From PNON01 sp964387025 (GTDB lineage: Bacteria; Chloroflexota; Anaerolineae; Anaerolineales; Anaerolineaceae): DNA of 64,000 nt. Positions within the stretch are counted from its first letter, which is position 1, and each line of letters begins with the position of its first letter. A program made the translations under genes and the position numbers. The DNA lies in contig CAYLUZ010000004.1 in assembly GCA_964387025.1 (NCBI GenBank), positions 186,001 to 250,000 on the forward strand, given 5' to 3'. Positions 27,555 to 37,460 of the stretch are shown piece by piece. Under the pieces are notes generated by a model, which saw only the letters and a program-made list of their open reading frames with translations, ran no database searches and had not been told where the DNA came from.

Positions 27555-28670
27555 ATGTCAAAGAAAATGATGGTTATTATAGCGCTGGCAGCAATTGTCC
27601 TTCTTGTTTTGCCTATCAGTGCAGCCATGGCAACCAACAAAGGCACAATACCCAGTATTTCTGTGGTAAGTGTCGTTCCTGGTACCGTGGTCACAATCGA
27701 GACCCGGAATTTTCCAGCAGACCTGGATTTTGAGGTGACCATTGGTCCATATGGATCATATGGAATCGATGGGACTCTGGTAGGCACTACCAACTCAGGA
27801 AAAGGTGGAGTATTCACTGCTACTTATAATATTCCGGTGGAGTTGAAGGATGCTGCTCGTTTGGCCATCAGATTGAGAAATCCAACCAAGGGCTATTATG
27901 CATATAACTGGTTCGAAAATATTATTCCTACTCCAGCACCCACAAAGAAGACCGATACTAAAACCACTCTCCCTGGCTATGTAGGCTTCCCGGCATTTAC
28001 AATAACAGAAGTGGAAGCAGATAAATCAGTCAGCGTGGATGCAAAGAACTTCCCGGTTAAGGCGAATGTGGATGTATCAATGAATGTAATTGGTACATTT
28101 GGTTCTGGCGGATACCTGGCTAAATCTCAATTCACCGGTGATAAAGGCGAATTTACCGCTAAATATGATATCCCGAAAGAACTTGTGGGAATATACATGA
28201 TCTCAATCCGAATTCAGGATCCAGTATCAGGATATTATGGAATCAACTGGTTCTTCAATCTCGATTATCCGGTCAAAGAAGAAATCGTGAGTACTCCTGC
28301 AGCGACTCCAAATCCCGGTGAAACCCCCACATCCGGTACAGGTGGATCTGAGACTGCGCCAACAACACCTGCATATTTTGGTTATCCAAGGGTTGAGATA
28401 ACAGCCGTCGAAAAAGATGTCAAAGTAACCATCCAGGCTATGAATCTACCTCTGAATGAGAAGTTTGATGTTTACCTGGGCAATTTAAGTTCCATGGCTG
28501 TCGGTGGGACGAAAATTGCTACACTCGAATCCGGGACAACAGGAACTGCTACTGCAACATATGACATTCCAACCGATCTGGTCGGTTTGGGTCAGATTTC
28601 TGTCCGCCTTGCTAGTACGACCTCTGATTACTTTGGATATAATTGGTTCTACAACCAGACTTACCCGTAA
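27555..28670 (+). CDS. Secreted three-repeat beta protein
   Basis: 371 aa. Signal peptide MSKKMMVIIALAAIVLLVLP followed by SAAMA. Three repeats of about 90 residues follow, separated by Pro/Thr linkers. Each ends in the same signature: KGYYAYNWFEN, SGYYGINWFFN and SDYFGYNWFYN. Within each repeat a TATYNIP/TAKYDIP/TATYDIP strand precedes it. Repeats look like Ig-like beta domains. Start ATG 27555 chosen over 27498 because GGGAGAG lies upstream and it gives a clean signal peptide. No enzyme motif; probably an extracellular or surface protein. Not recognised as a named family. Confidence 0.7.
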   Translation: MSKKMMVIIALAAIVLLVLPISAAMATNKGTIPSISVVSVVPGTVVTIETRNFPADLDFEVTIGPYGSYGIDGTLVGTTNSGKGGVFTATYNIPVELKDAARLAIRLRNPTKGYYAYNWFENIIPTPAPTKKTDTKTTLPGYVGFPAFTITEVEADKSVSVDAKNFPVKANVDVSMNVIGTFGSGGYLAKSQFTGDKGEFTAKYDIPKELVGIYMISIRIQDPVSGYYGINWFFNLDYPVKEEIVSTPAATPNPGETPTSGTGGSETAPTTPAYFGYPRVEITAVEKDVKVTIQAMNLPLNEKFDVYLGNLSSMAVGGTKIATLESGTTGTATATYDIPTDLVGLGQISVRLASTTSDYFGYNWFYNQTYP

Positions 28671-28684
28671 TTACACATTCACTC

Positions 28685-28721
28685 AAAAAAGCATGCGGAA
28701 AATTCTACCGCATGCTTTTTT
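28685..28721 (+). terminator. Rho-independent terminator after the three-repeat protein
   Basis: 14-bp perfect stem (28685-28698 with 28708-28721) including the GCATGCGG core, 9-nt loop, ending in a T-run. Confidence 0.92.
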
Positions 28722-28804
28722 TATCCACGATATTGATTATTTAAAAACAGATAGGAATATTATTGGGTGATAAAATATTACACTTCGAGAAATAGGAATT
28801 GTAC

Positions 28805-30415
28805 ATGAAAAATCTCATCGTTATTATATTATCCGTCATCATTTTATTCTCAATAGCAATTGGTGCTTATCTAGGTGCTAACCGAATGATTGATTCGATC
28901 TATGCATATCGAAGCCCAATATCTGCTGAAACTCCAAAACCAGATAAGCCGATTGGTAAACCCCTATCAGAGAAAGTTGTCTTCATATTGATCGACGCCT
29001 TAAGGTTGGATACATCTACCAACTTAGAGGTAATGCCTTATCTAAACCAATTACGGAGTTCAGGGGCTTATACAATAATGCACAGCCAAACCCCTTCATA
29101 CTCAGCACCTGGATACACAACGATTTTTACTGGTGCATGGCCATATATGAATGATGGGCCTGCCTTCAACCTGGATTATGAGGAAATACCAGTCTGGACA
29201 CAGGATAACCTTTTTTCTGCAATTCACAGAAATGGGGTCACAACTGGTATTTCGGCCTATAACTGGTTCGAGAAACTGGTTCCCCAGCAGGATGTCGATT
29301 TAAAGTTCTATACGCCTGGTGAAGATAATATCGCAGATGAAAGTGTTGTTTCTGCAGCAATTGGTTGGTTGGAACAACCTGGAAATCAGTTTATCCTGGT
29401 CCACATAGATCAGGTCGATTACGCAGGGCACCATGAAGGCGGACCAAAGAGCCAGGCATGGATGGATGCAGCCAATCGGGCAGATTCTCTAGTGAAACGG
29501 ATTGGTTCAAAGCTGGATCTGAAGAAAGACACGATCATAGTCCTTAGTGATCATGGGCAGATAGACCCGGGTGGACATGGTGGTCATGAACCAATTGTAT
29601 TGGTTGAACCTTTTATCATGGCCGGTAAAGGGATTACTCCGGGCGAATACCCTGATATTCAAATGGTGGATGTCGCTCCAACGATCTCAGCTTTGCTTGG
29701 TGCAAACATCCCATCTTCAAGTACTGGAAATGTGATTACTGGAATGCTGGATCTTACACCTGAGTTTGTGGAAAAATATTTAAATTCTGAAGAATTAATT
29801 CATGAAAATATTGCAGAACTATATGGCAAGGCCGTTAATCAGCCCATTCAAGCAGGCCAATCCATTGAAACAATTCGACAAAACAGGATAATGAAAGAAC
29901 GATCGATTCGCCTGCCAATAACCCTTGTGATCCTCATTATTCCATCGTTAATGCTTTTATTGAGAAAAAATCACTGGTTAAAATTCTGGTTACCCGGAGC
30001 GTTGATCGCATTTTTAGGTTTTCATTTACGATATGGCATCATCGATCGGAAATCCTATTCTTTCAGCGCCATACTTACACCTGTTGACCTAATAATATAT
30101 TGTGCAATTACTGCTTCCCTGGCTGTAATAATTGGATTTATCTTTATCCTTGTTTTTCTTAGACCAAAGTTGGTTGATCGTATCGATTCCGCAAAATTCG
30201 CTCTTGGATATGTTTTTACTTCTTTATATTTATGGCTCTTACTTCTGGGATGGAACTTTATGCTCAATGGTTTTATCCCAACCTGGACTCTTCCCCAACT
30301 GGACGCATATTTTATTGGTCTTCTGTCTATGGTCATTCTCATCATTGTCTCGATTACTGGTTTGTTAATCACACTCATCTTTTCACTCACCAGTCGGTTA
30401 TTTATCAAGGTGTAA
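28805..30415 (+). CDS. Alkaline-phosphatase-superfamily membrane phosphodiesterase/phosphotransferase
   Basis: 536 aa. An N-terminal membrane anchor is followed by an AP-fold domain and about four C-terminal transmembrane helices. Metal/nucleophile motifs are visible: FILIDALRLD, the likely nucleophile Thr in SYSAPGYTTIFTG, HIDQVDYAGHH, VLSDHGQ and GGHGGHEP. This set matches type I phosphodiesterases and phosphoethanolamine/GPI-type transferases, which act on the outer face of the membrane. ATG 28805 is preferred over TTG 28799 because AGGA lies seven bases upstream. Its 3' end overlaps the convergent methyltransferase gene by 11 nt. Substrate unknown. Confidence 0.8.
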   Translation: MKNLIVIILSVIILFSIAIGAYLGANRMIDSIYAYRSPISAETPKPDKPIGKPLSEKVVFILIDALRLDTSTNLEVMPYLNQLRSSGAYTIMHSQTPSYSAPGYTTIFTGAWPYMNDGPAFNLDYEEIPVWTQDNLFSAIHRNGVTTGISAYNWFEKLVPQQDVDLKFYTPGEDNIADESVVSAAIGWLEQPGNQFILVHIDQVDYAGHHEGGPKSQAWMDAANRADSLVKRIGSKLDLKKDTIIVLSDHGQIDPGGHGGHEPIVLVEPFIMAGKGITPGEYPDIQMVDVAPTISALLGANIPSSSTGNVITGMLDLTPEFVEKYLNSEELIHENIAELYGKAVNQPIQAGQSIETIRQNRIMKERSIRLPITLVILIIPSLMLLLRKNHWLKFWLPGALIAFLGFHLRYGIIDRKSYSFSAILTPVDLIIYCAITASLAVIIGFIFILVFLRPKLVDRIDSAKFALGYVFTSLYLWLLLLGWNFMLNGFIPTWTLPQLDAYFIGLLSMVILIIVSITGLLITLIFSLTSRLFIKV

Positions 30416-30974
30416 GTCTCCAGGATCTCGTTTTCCGTCCAACCAGGCTTGCGACTGCTTTCCGCCCTCCATGATCTGACTCTATCCACCCTTCTGAATA
30501 ATGAATTATGTCAATGTCGGAAAACAAACCAGGTAATTCTCCCGATTTTAGCAATCGTTCAGGGGAAATATCCGGTTTGATCGTCAACATCTCATCGGCA
30601 AGTGTCTCAAACAGGAGTATTCCACCCGGTTTTAATGATTGATAATATTGGTGACAGAGTTGTCTGTCCAAATAATAAAAATTACAGATCAGGTCAAATG
30701 TATTATCTGGTAGCCTGAATCTGGATAGGTCCGCCAATACTGTCCAAACAGGGGGGAAATGCCTATGGACGTATTTGACTGCAACTTCAGACCGGTCAAC
30801 AGCTAGTACTTGAAATTTCTTATCCAATAGAAAAGGAAGATCATTCCCCATACCCATCGCTGCCTCAAATGCCAGCCCTCCGGAAGGTAAGATGTAAGCG
30901 TAATCCTGAAGTAACTGACGGGGAGGTCCTAGCCAGTTGGAAGGATCTGAGGAATATCGTTGGTTCCAATCCAT
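30405..30974 (-). CDS. Class I SAM-dependent methyltransferase
   Basis: 189 aa. Rossmann-like methyltransferase: a degenerate motif I (LAFEAAMGMGNDLPFL), acidic AVDRSEVAV after strand 2, DLSRFRLPDNTFDLICNFYYLD around motif II, and LKPGGILLFET around motif III. Resembles the TehB/thiopurine-like small-molecule group. Start ATG 30974 is chosen over TTG 30986. Convergent overlap with the phosphodiesterase gene. Substrate unknown. Confidence 0.8.
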   Translation of the reverse strand: MDWNQRYSSDPSNWLGPPRQLLQDYAYILPSGGLAFEAAMGMGNDLPFLLDKKFQVLAVDRSEVAVKYVHRHFPPVWTVLADLSRFRLPDNTFDLICNFYYLDRQLCHQYYQSLKPGGILLFETLADEMLTIKPDISPERLLKSGELPGLFSDIDIIHYSEGWIESDHGGRKAVASLVGRKTRSWRLTP

Positions 30975-31054
30975 AGAATTGTCCAAAATGAAGCAAGCAA
31001 CTAAAAAAGAAAGAATTATAATAACTTTACTTCAAATTATATTATCGAGGTAGT

Positions 31055-32290
31055 GTGTCGACAGATTATCCGAAATCTTCAGCCAGCGGTATATTTATTT
31101 CTTTTCAGCATCCAAATTTTCGGCTTTGGTTTTCTGGTCAACTCGTATCTCTGGTTGGTACTTGGATGCAATCCACTGCTCAAGGGTATCTTATCTATGT
31201 CTTAACAGGATCGTCAGCCTATCTTGGGTACATTGCCATAGCATCAGGAATTCCTACCTGGTTTTTTACACTATATGGCGGCGTCATTGCAGATCGAATT
31301 TCCAGAAGAACTTTGTTGGTAATCACCCAAACTGCAATGATGGTCCTGGCTTTTATATTATCCGCCCTGGTTTTTACAAGTACCGTCAAACCCTGGCACA
31401 TTTTAGTCCTTGCTTTTTTATTGGGAGTTGCAACAGCCTTCGATGCTCCTGCCCGCCAATCCTTTGTTCGTGAATTGGTAAGTAGAGACCATATGACGAA
31501 TGCTATTGCACTGAATTCATCGATTTTTAACCTCGGGACAGTGGCGGGACCGGCTATTGCTGGATTAACATATGCTGCGATTGGGCCGGCCTGGTGTTTT
31601 GCGATAAACGGGGTGTCATTTATTGCTGTGATCATAGCTCTTCTTGTTATGAAAATCGATCAACAAATAGTCAAACCTGCAAAAAGGAGTGCCCTTGTAG
31701 AATTAAAAGAAGGAGTGGCATACGTCAAAAATAATAAGATCATTCGTTCACTAATCCTAAATATGGCATTCCTAAGTGTTTTCGGTGCAGGTGTGATCGC
31801 GTTAATACCAGCCTGGGCAGTGGAAGTGTTAAAGGGGGACGTGAGGATGAACGGTTGGTTGTTATCCTCTCGAGGTGTCGGGGCTTTGATAGGTACTCTC
31901 CTTATTGCTTATATTGGAAACCGGAAAGCACGGGGAAAACTATGGGCATTTGGAAATCTCACAATGCCTGTCCTTTGGATTATATTTTCGTTTATCACAA
32001 ATGTACCGTTTTCACTCACGGTAGCAGTATTTATAGGATTATCATTTGTCATTTCTGTGAATCTGACAAATGCCATGATCCAAACTGAGGTGACCGACAA
32101 ACTACGCGGCAGAGTGATGGCAATTTTCACATTAACATTTTTTGGATTAACGCCAGTTGGATCCCTTCTAGCTGGTGTGTTTGCCGAAAAATTTGGCGAA
32201 CAAATAACGGTTCTTTCCAGTGGTATTATCCTACTGATTCTAGCAATTTTCACTGCTTTACGGATGCCTTATCTACGGAGAGTGGACTGA
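31055..32290 (+). CDS. MFS transporter, EntS-like (MFS_3)
   Basis: 411 aa, about 12 helices. Motifs of the enterobactin-exporter-like branch: FRLWFSGQLVSLVGTWMQS near the N-terminus, GGVIADRISRR in the helix 2-3 loop, and DAPARQSFVRELV. It likely exports a small molecule; substrate unknown. It starts with GTG at 31055 after GAGG. Divergent from the methyltransferase gene, with 80 nt between. Confidence 0.87.
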   Translation: MSTDYPKSSASGIFISFQHPNFRLWFSGQLVSLVGTWMQSTAQGYLIYVLTGSSAYLGYIAIASGIPTWFFTLYGGVIADRISRRTLLVITQTAMMVLAFILSALVFTSTVKPWHILVLAFLLGVATAFDAPARQSFVRELVSRDHMTNAIALNSSIFNLGTVAGPAIAGLTYAAIGPAWCFAINGVSFIAVIIALLVMKIDQQIVKPAKRSALVELKEGVAYVKNNKIIRSLILNMAFLSVFGAGVIALIPAWAVEVLKGDVRMNGWLLSSRGVGALIGTLLIAYIGNRKARGKLWAFGNLTMPVLWIIFSFITNVPFSLTVAVFIGLSFVISVNLTNAMIQTEVTDKLRGRVMAIFTLTFFGLTPVGSLLAGVFAEKFGEQITVLSSGIILLILAIFTALRMPYLRRVD

Positions 32291-32343
32291 CCAGCAGCCT
32301 TAGGGGAGGTTTTAGTGGATAGATTGGTCAAAGTGAAACGCAG

Positions 32344-33468
32344 TTATTTTAATGGGTAATTACCAAATTCTTTTGCAGATTTGAAGCAAGCGATAACGTT
32401 TTGTGCAGGTATACTCAAATCCAGATGGGTTGAGGGAGAAAAAACATACCCTCCTCCAGGTCCCAATGTTTTAATGGTTCTTTGAATATTTTCAACGACC
32501 TGAACCTCGGTGCCTGAAAGCATTGTTTTAGGATCAATGGCACCCCAAAAACAAACATGCCCCCCAAATTCAGCTTTTAATTTTGATAGGTCAATTCCTG
32601 GCTGTTCAGATATCCCGTGGACAATATCCACACCCATTGAGCATAATCTACTTATGAATAGTTCGATATTTCCGCTTGAATGGAATAGGATCCTTGAGCG
32701 TGGGGCTGCATTCCGGATCATATCGATCATGATTTGCCAGGTTGGTGCAAAAATCCTATCAAACATCTTTGGAGAAATCAATGGCCTGATCCCGGCATAG
32801 TCATCCCCGGGAAGTTCAATAATATCAAGGTAATCGCCAGCTTCGTTGAGGAGGATCTCAAGTGATCGGCATAATACATTAGATACTTTTTGGATAAGCG
32901 TGAATGAAAATTCTTCATCATTAATCAAATCTGATAGGAACTTTTCCTTTGAACGTAATACACAACAGCGTTGAAAAGGTCCCAAAGTATCTATTGCCTT
33001 ACCAACAACCGCAAAATCAGTCTCTTCTTTGAGGTATTTCGCTCTCGATTTAAATTCTTCAATCCGCATGTATTTCCATGGTACCGGAAATGGATAACTA
33101 GCCAGATCAGATGTGGTGGATTGCAATAATGGCGGATCTATTGGTGTCAAACTACCCGAATTTTCTGCATATTTTACCCCCCAACAATCCTTGCCACCTC
33201 CCCGGGTGGCTCCACCCAGATCAGTGAATCCGGTATCAACATAGCGTGTGTCCACGTCTAGTGCTGCCAATATCCGATCATCCATATAGTTGAAGTCATT
33301 TCCCTTAAAGATTCGGGAAGGTAATAATGGAGAACCTAAATTGAGTAATTTGAGAAGTTCAAAATAAACAGTATCAGAAATACTATAGTCACTACCCCAA
33401 AGTGCAAGGGGAACACGATCTGGTTCACGCAAGTTGACAGCAGCCATTACTCGTTGACGATGATCCAT
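32344..33468 (-). CDS. Uroporphyrinogen-decarboxylase-family protein
   Basis: 374 aa TIM-barrel protein. Recognisable URO-D family blocks are MDHRQRVMAAVNLREPDRVP at the N-terminus, ELPGDDYAGIRPLISPKMFD, RILFHSSGNIELFI, DIVHGISEQPGIDLSKLK and CFWGAIDPKTML. The usual haem enzyme has a different N-terminus, and no haem genes are nearby. This branch is often a corrinoid/methyl-transfer protein or uncharacterised. A cysteine in the HVCFWG block could be functional, but no clear zinc HxC motif is visible. Single gene; role unknown. Confidence 0.78.
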   Translation of the reverse strand: MDHRQRVMAAVNLREPDRVPLALWGSDYSISDTVYFELLKLLNLGSPLLPSRIFKGNDFNYMDDRILAALDVDTRYVDTGFTDLGGATRGGGKDCWGVKYAENSGSLTPIDPPLLQSTTSDLASYPFPVPWKYMRIEEFKSRAKYLKEETDFAVVGKAIDTLGPFQRCCVLRSKEKFLSDLINDEEFSFTLIQKVSNVLCRSLEILLNEAGDYLDIIELPGDDYAGIRPLISPKMFDRIFAPTWQIMIDMIRNAAPRSRILFHSSGNIELFISRLCSMGVDIVHGISEQPGIDLSKLKAEFGGHVCFWGAIDPKTMLSGTEVQVVENIQRTIKTLGPGGGYVFSPSTHLDLSIPAQNVIACFKSAKEFGNYPLK

Positions 33469-33811
33469 CGACCTATCCTTTTTAATTAATCAGATATGTA
33501 TCAGGCGATGGAACAATTATATGATATTTACACTATTTGATACCAATTAATGCGTCCAGAATTCGGGTATATTTATCAACACGTTGGCACAATAATGAGG
33601 ATGAATTGTGATTAATTAATTAATACAAACCGGAAGAGATACAAAACCCTTTGACCCGATATGGATTCGCTTTTTTCTGTAAAGGAAGGTTCCTTATTCA
33701 TAAATGGCTGAATTTATGCAATTAATCATCAAAATTCTGAATTTGGGTGTTTTTTGGATCAATTTCTCCTTATAATGTAATTATCAGTCAGGGTCAAGGA
33801 TAGGAGGAAAA
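33469..33811. other. Intergenic region, no gene
   Basis: 343 AT-rich bases between divergently transcribed genes. A TATAAT at 33771-33776 is a possible -10 for the lipoprotein gene at 33812, with no clear -35. Nothing else supported. Confidence 0.45.
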
Positions 33812-34933
33812 ATGGACAAAAATAATCGTTATCAATTGATATCCATAATTTTGGTATTATTTATTCTCGTACTAGCCTGTAATCTGCCTGCTAACGATAA
33901 GAATCAGATCAAAACCATTATCCCGCCCACTCCCATCATCCAGCTCATTGAAGTAACAGTGGTTATTCCAGCCACCAATTCTCCAATCGATACATTGGAG
34001 ACTGATATACCTACCAGTCAACCAACGACACCCATCACAGAGACTCCAACGATTTCTCATATGATGACTCCATCGATCCCTATGGCAAATGGGATGATCG
34101 TTTATGATGTGACAAGTAAGGACACCGCTCTTGAAAAACGTGCACCATATGGGGATTCTTATCAGATCAATCGTTTGGAGAGACCCTTTGACAAAGCGAT
34201 GACCTATTTTCCGGACCTGGATATCGTAACTTTCAATTTACGGCAGGAAGGGGTTTGGAATTATGTATCGATCGAACTGGTTGGATTGGATCCCAACAAC
34301 TCTGTTGGAATTCAGTATGGGGTGGAACTGGACCTGGATAGGGATGGTTTTGGTGATTACATCATCATTGCCCGACCACCATTTACACCGCAATGGGATT
34401 GCACAACAGTTAAGGTTTATCAGGATGTAAACCATAACACGGGTGGATTATCCGGCTCAAAATCAGATGCTCCATTGCCAGGTGATGGATATGAGAAATT
34501 GATCTTTGATGGGGGAGTGGGTCCAGACCCGGACCTTGCATGGGTTAGAATAAATGCTGGAAGAAGGGCTACTGTTCAATTCGCATTTAAACAAACTCTT
34601 TCAACTGATCAATTCATGATGGGCGTACTTGCAGACTCAGGTTTCAAGGATGTAGGTATGTTGGATTACGTGGATCGATTTACAAGGGTCGAAGCCGGCT
34701 CTCCCGTCAGAGATAACGATGATTATCCATTGAAACAACTCTTTAGCATCGATAATACCTGCCGCGAGGCATATGGCTTTTCATCGACTGGGTACGAACC
34801 ACAACTTTGCCCGAAAGAGCCTACACCTCAACCGCACTCAACACCGGAAGCATGCCAACCGCCTCCATATTGCACTGGCGTACATTATCTATGGGATCCT
34901 GTTACCTGTGTTTGTTTTGCTATACCATGGTAA
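33812..34933 (+). CDS. Secreted lipoprotein of unknown function
   Basis: 373 aa. Signal peptide with lipobox VLAC followed by NLPAN, then a Thr/Pro linker (about 55-90) and a beta-rich domain. In it, GVELDLDRDGFGDY resembles a calcium-binding loop, and VYQDVNHNTGG a dockerin-like turn. The C-terminal tail is cysteine-rich (CQPPPYCTGVHYLWDPVTCVC). AGGAGG precedes the ATG. The N-terminus closely resembles that of the lipoprotein at 62361 (both read ACNLPA). No enzymatic motif seen. Confidence 0.7.
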   Translation: MDKNNRYQLISIILVLFILVLACNLPANDKNQIKTIIPPTPIIQLIEVTVVIPATNSPIDTLETDIPTSQPTTPITETPTISHMMTPSIPMANGMIVYDVTSKDTALEKRAPYGDSYQINRLERPFDKAMTYFPDLDIVTFNLRQEGVWNYVSIELVGLDPNNSVGIQYGVELDLDRDGFGDYIIIARPPFTPQWDCTTVKVYQDVNHNTGGLSGSKSDAPLPGDGYEKLIFDGGVGPDPDLAWVRINAGRRATVQFAFKQTLSTDQFMMGVLADSGFKDVGMLDYVDRFTRVEAGSPVRDNDDYPLKQLFSIDNTCREAYGFSSTGYEPQLCPKEPTPQPHSTPEACQPPPYCTGVHYLWDPVTCVCFAIPW

Positions 34934-35050
34934 ATTATCGCCACGGGTTCAGATAGACATATAGCATAAATCTACCGGGCAGAAGCTATCTCTTGTTCTT
35001 CATCCGGTATTATTGAATAAGGTGTCTATTTCCTCGACGAGGCTCCAACC

Positions 35051-35075
35051 AAAAAAACACCCTTGCGGATGTTTT
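35051..35075 (-). terminator. Terminator of tRNA-Lys
   Basis: Minus-strand hairpin AACATCC-GCAA-GGGTGTT (35056-35073) followed by a T-run, directly downstream of the tRNA. Confidence 0.75.
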
Positions 35076-35085
35076 ATGATATTTG

Positions 35086-35157
35086 TGAGCGAGGAGAGGA
35101 TCGAACTCTCAACAAATGGCTTAAAAGGCCACTGCTCTACCATTGAGCTACTCGCCC
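35086..35157 (-). tRNA. tRNA-Lys (anticodon TTT)
   Basis: A complete cloverleaf reads on the minus strand: acceptor GGGCGAG pairs with CTCGCTC (one G-T), D arm GCTC/GAGC, anticodon arm GTGGC-CTTTTAA-GCCAT with anticodon TTT, 5-nt variable loop, T arm GAGAG-TTCGATC-CTCTC, discriminator A. The 3' CCA is not encoded. Confidence 0.95.
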
Positions 35158-35238
35158 GAAGCAGACAAAATTTTACCACCGACATAACCAAGCGTCAACT
35201 CCAGGTTTTCCGTTATAATTAGATCAGGAGAATGATCC

Positions 35239-35562
35239 ATGTCGAAAATAGCATCTGTGAATGAAAGTACACTTTCCACTCTACTTACATCATCGAAGTT
35301 ACCGGTGCTGATCGATTTTGGGGCTGCATGGTGCGGACCCTGCAAGACGATCGAGCCATTTGTTGAAAAACTGGCTGAGAACTGGAAAGATAAAGTAGTC
35401 GTGGTTAAAGTGGACGTGGATGAATCACCCAATCTGGCCATGCAGTATCAGGTCATGGGTGTTCCAACTCTGATTATGCTCAAGGATAATAAACCGATGG
35501 ATCGGACCAGTGGATTACAACCATTGGAAAAACTGGTTGAGCGGTTTGGGAAATATATATAA
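35239..35562 (+). CDS. Thioredoxin
   Basis: 107 aa, normal length. Active site WCGPCK (C32, C35), the buried Asp region DFGAAW and cis-proline loop GVPTLIML are all present. A general dithiol reductant in the cytoplasm. TATAAT at 35214-35219 and AGGAG before the ATG suggest a short leader. The S9 peptidase starts 12 nt downstream, so they are likely co-transcribed. Confidence 0.95.
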   Translation: MSKIASVNESTLSTLLTSSKLPVLIDFGAAWCGPCKTIEPFVEKLAENWKDKVVVVKVDVDESPNLAMQYQVMGVPTLIMLKDNKPMDRTSGLQPLEKLVERFGKYI

Positions 35563-35574
35563 TTAGACTCCAAA

Positions 35575-37449
35575 ATGAGCCTTAAGATAAATAAGTCAGC
35601 CAGCCCATACGGGTTGTGGAAAAGCACATTCACCCCAAATCTGATCGCTAATAAACTAAGGTTTTCGGATGTTCAATATATGGATTCCGGTTTGATATGG
35701 TTGGAAGGTCGACCAACTGGAAGCGTTCTGACTTATAACCCGAAAAGCAATGAATATATAGATATAGCCCCTCAATATCAACCGAGTGGGGGGCTGGCAT
35801 ATGGAGGGGGAGAATTCCAATCTCGAAAAGGGATTATCGTTTTTGTCAACAAAGATGGCTGCATTTTCCAAACATCCATCAAGAACCATACAAGCCAACT
35901 ACCTATTACGGATGGTGGCAGTGTATCTTCTCCCACTATTTCCAAGGATGGAAAATTTATCCTGTATCTTCAATCTGATGGAAAATCGGATTCCATTAAT
36001 GTAGTGGATTTGACGAAACCGGATAGTTCTGCTCGTCTTGTTTACGGCGCAGATTTTTATATGCAGCCAGTCTGGCATCCGGAAGGGGAGCAAATCGCCT
36101 GGGTGGAATGGAACGCACCGAATATGCCCTGGGATGGGGCACTGTTGAAAACTGCCCAATTTGATCGAAAAACTAACCGAATTTCTGACATACACATAAT
36201 TGCCGGATATCTCGACACTCCTGTATTTCAACCAGAATTTTCACCGGATTCAAAGCATCTCAGCTTTCTTCAAGCTGCAGGAGACCGGGATGAATTGGTC
36301 ATTTTAAATTTGAAAACCGGAGTTAGAAAGGTACTCCTGAGAGATAAGATATTAATAACACCAGCCTGGAGTCTCGGTCAGCGCGTTTATGGATGGAGTT
36401 CCGATTCCAAGTCTATCTTCTGTATATACCAGGAAAAAGGTGAATTTGGAGTGATGGAGCTTGATCTGGAGAATTCCACCAACACAGAATTGGACCTTTT
36501 TCCGTATTCTAACTTCTCTCAGATCACTGTGTCACCAGTTGATATGAGTTTTGCCTGCATTGCTTCTGCTCCAATGATATCCACCAGGATTCTCAAATGG
36601 GAAAAAGGGATAATCCAGATAGTGCGTTCGAGCCTTGAATTCGATATTTCCCCTCAGGAAATATCTTCTCCACAGCCTGTTAAATGGCAAGCTTCAACGG
36701 GGGAACCGGTTCATGGTTACTACTTTCCACCGCAAAATTCCAAATTTTCATCCGAAGGTTTGCCACCCGCGGTGATCCATATCCACGGGGGTCCCACTTC
36801 TCAGGTGGATAGCAGTTTTTCATTTGACACCAACTTCTTCACCAACCGTGGCTATGCAGTATTGGTAGTCAATTATCGCGGCAGCACCGGGTATGGACGG
36901 AACTACCAACAGGCATTAAATCAGCATTGGGGGGAGTATGATGTGGAAGACACTGTTAGTGCTGCCCATTTCCTTGTTGCAAATGATCTGGCAAATTCCA
37001 AACAGTTGGTGATAAAAGGCAGCAGTGCAGGCGGGTATACACTTCTAAATGTTCTTATACGTTACCCGAACCTATTCAAAGCGGCGATTTGTTCGTTTCC
37101 GGTCGCAAACCTGATGACGATCATTAATGACACCTTCAAATTTGAAGCACATTATTATGATTCATTGATCGGACCATTTCCTGAAGAAAAGGAAAAATAT
37201 ATCAATTGGTCGCCAATCACTCATATCGATAAAATTCGCACGCCAATAATCCTCTTTCATGGAGATTCTGACCCGGTAGTTCCTTCATCGCAATCTGAAG
37301 AAATAGTCGATGCATTAACCGCCAACAATGTCCCTCACCGCTATCATCTTTTTAAAGGTGAAGGACATGGTTGGAAAAAAGCTGAAACTCTCGAAACCTA
37401 TTACAATATGATCGAGCAATTTCTTTTGGAAAATATTATTAAAACATAG
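35575..37449 (+). CDS. S9 family peptidase (acylaminoacyl-peptidase/prolyl oligopeptidase type)
   Basis: 624 aa. The N-terminal half is a beta-propeller with TolB/DPP-like repeats (SPTISKDGKFILYL, PVWHPEGEQIAWVEW, PEFSPDSKHLSFL). The C-terminal alpha/beta hydrolase has HIHGGPTSQ (oxyanion side), nucleophile S484 in GSSAGG, D566 in HGDSDPVVP and H598 in GEGHGW. It cleaves short peptides or acyl-amino acids. No signal peptide, so cytoplasmic. The ribosome site is weak; it lies 12 nt after thioredoxin and 11 nt before murJ. Confidence 0.92.
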   Translation: MSLKINKSASPYGLWKSTFTPNLIANKLRFSDVQYMDSGLIWLEGRPTGSVLTYNPKSNEYIDIAPQYQPSGGLAYGGGEFQSRKGIIVFVNKDGCIFQTSIKNHTSQLPITDGGSVSSPTISKDGKFILYLQSDGKSDSINVVDLTKPDSSARLVYGADFYMQPVWHPEGEQIAWVEWNAPNMPWDGALLKTAQFDRKTNRISDIHIIAGYLDTPVFQPEFSPDSKHLSFLQAAGDRDELVILNLKTGVRKVLLRDKILITPAWSLGQRVYGWSSDSKSIFCIYQEKGEFGVMELDLENSTNTELDLFPYSNFSQITVSPVDMSFACIASAPMISTRILKWEKGIIQIVRSSLEFDISPQEISSPQPVKWQASTGEPVHGYYFPPQNSKFSSEGLPPAVIHIHGGPTSQVDSSFSFDTNFFTNRGYAVLVVNYRGSTGYGRNYQQALNQHWGEYDVEDTVSAAHFLVANDLANSKQLVIKGSSAGGYTLLNVLIRYPNLFKAAICSFPVANLMTIINDTFKFEAHYYDSLIGPFPEEKEKYINWSPITHIDKIRTPIILFHGDSDPVVPSSQSEEIVDALTANNVPHRYHLFKGEGHGWKKAETLETYYNMIEQFLLENIIKT

Positions 37450-37460
37450 GAAATCCTCCG

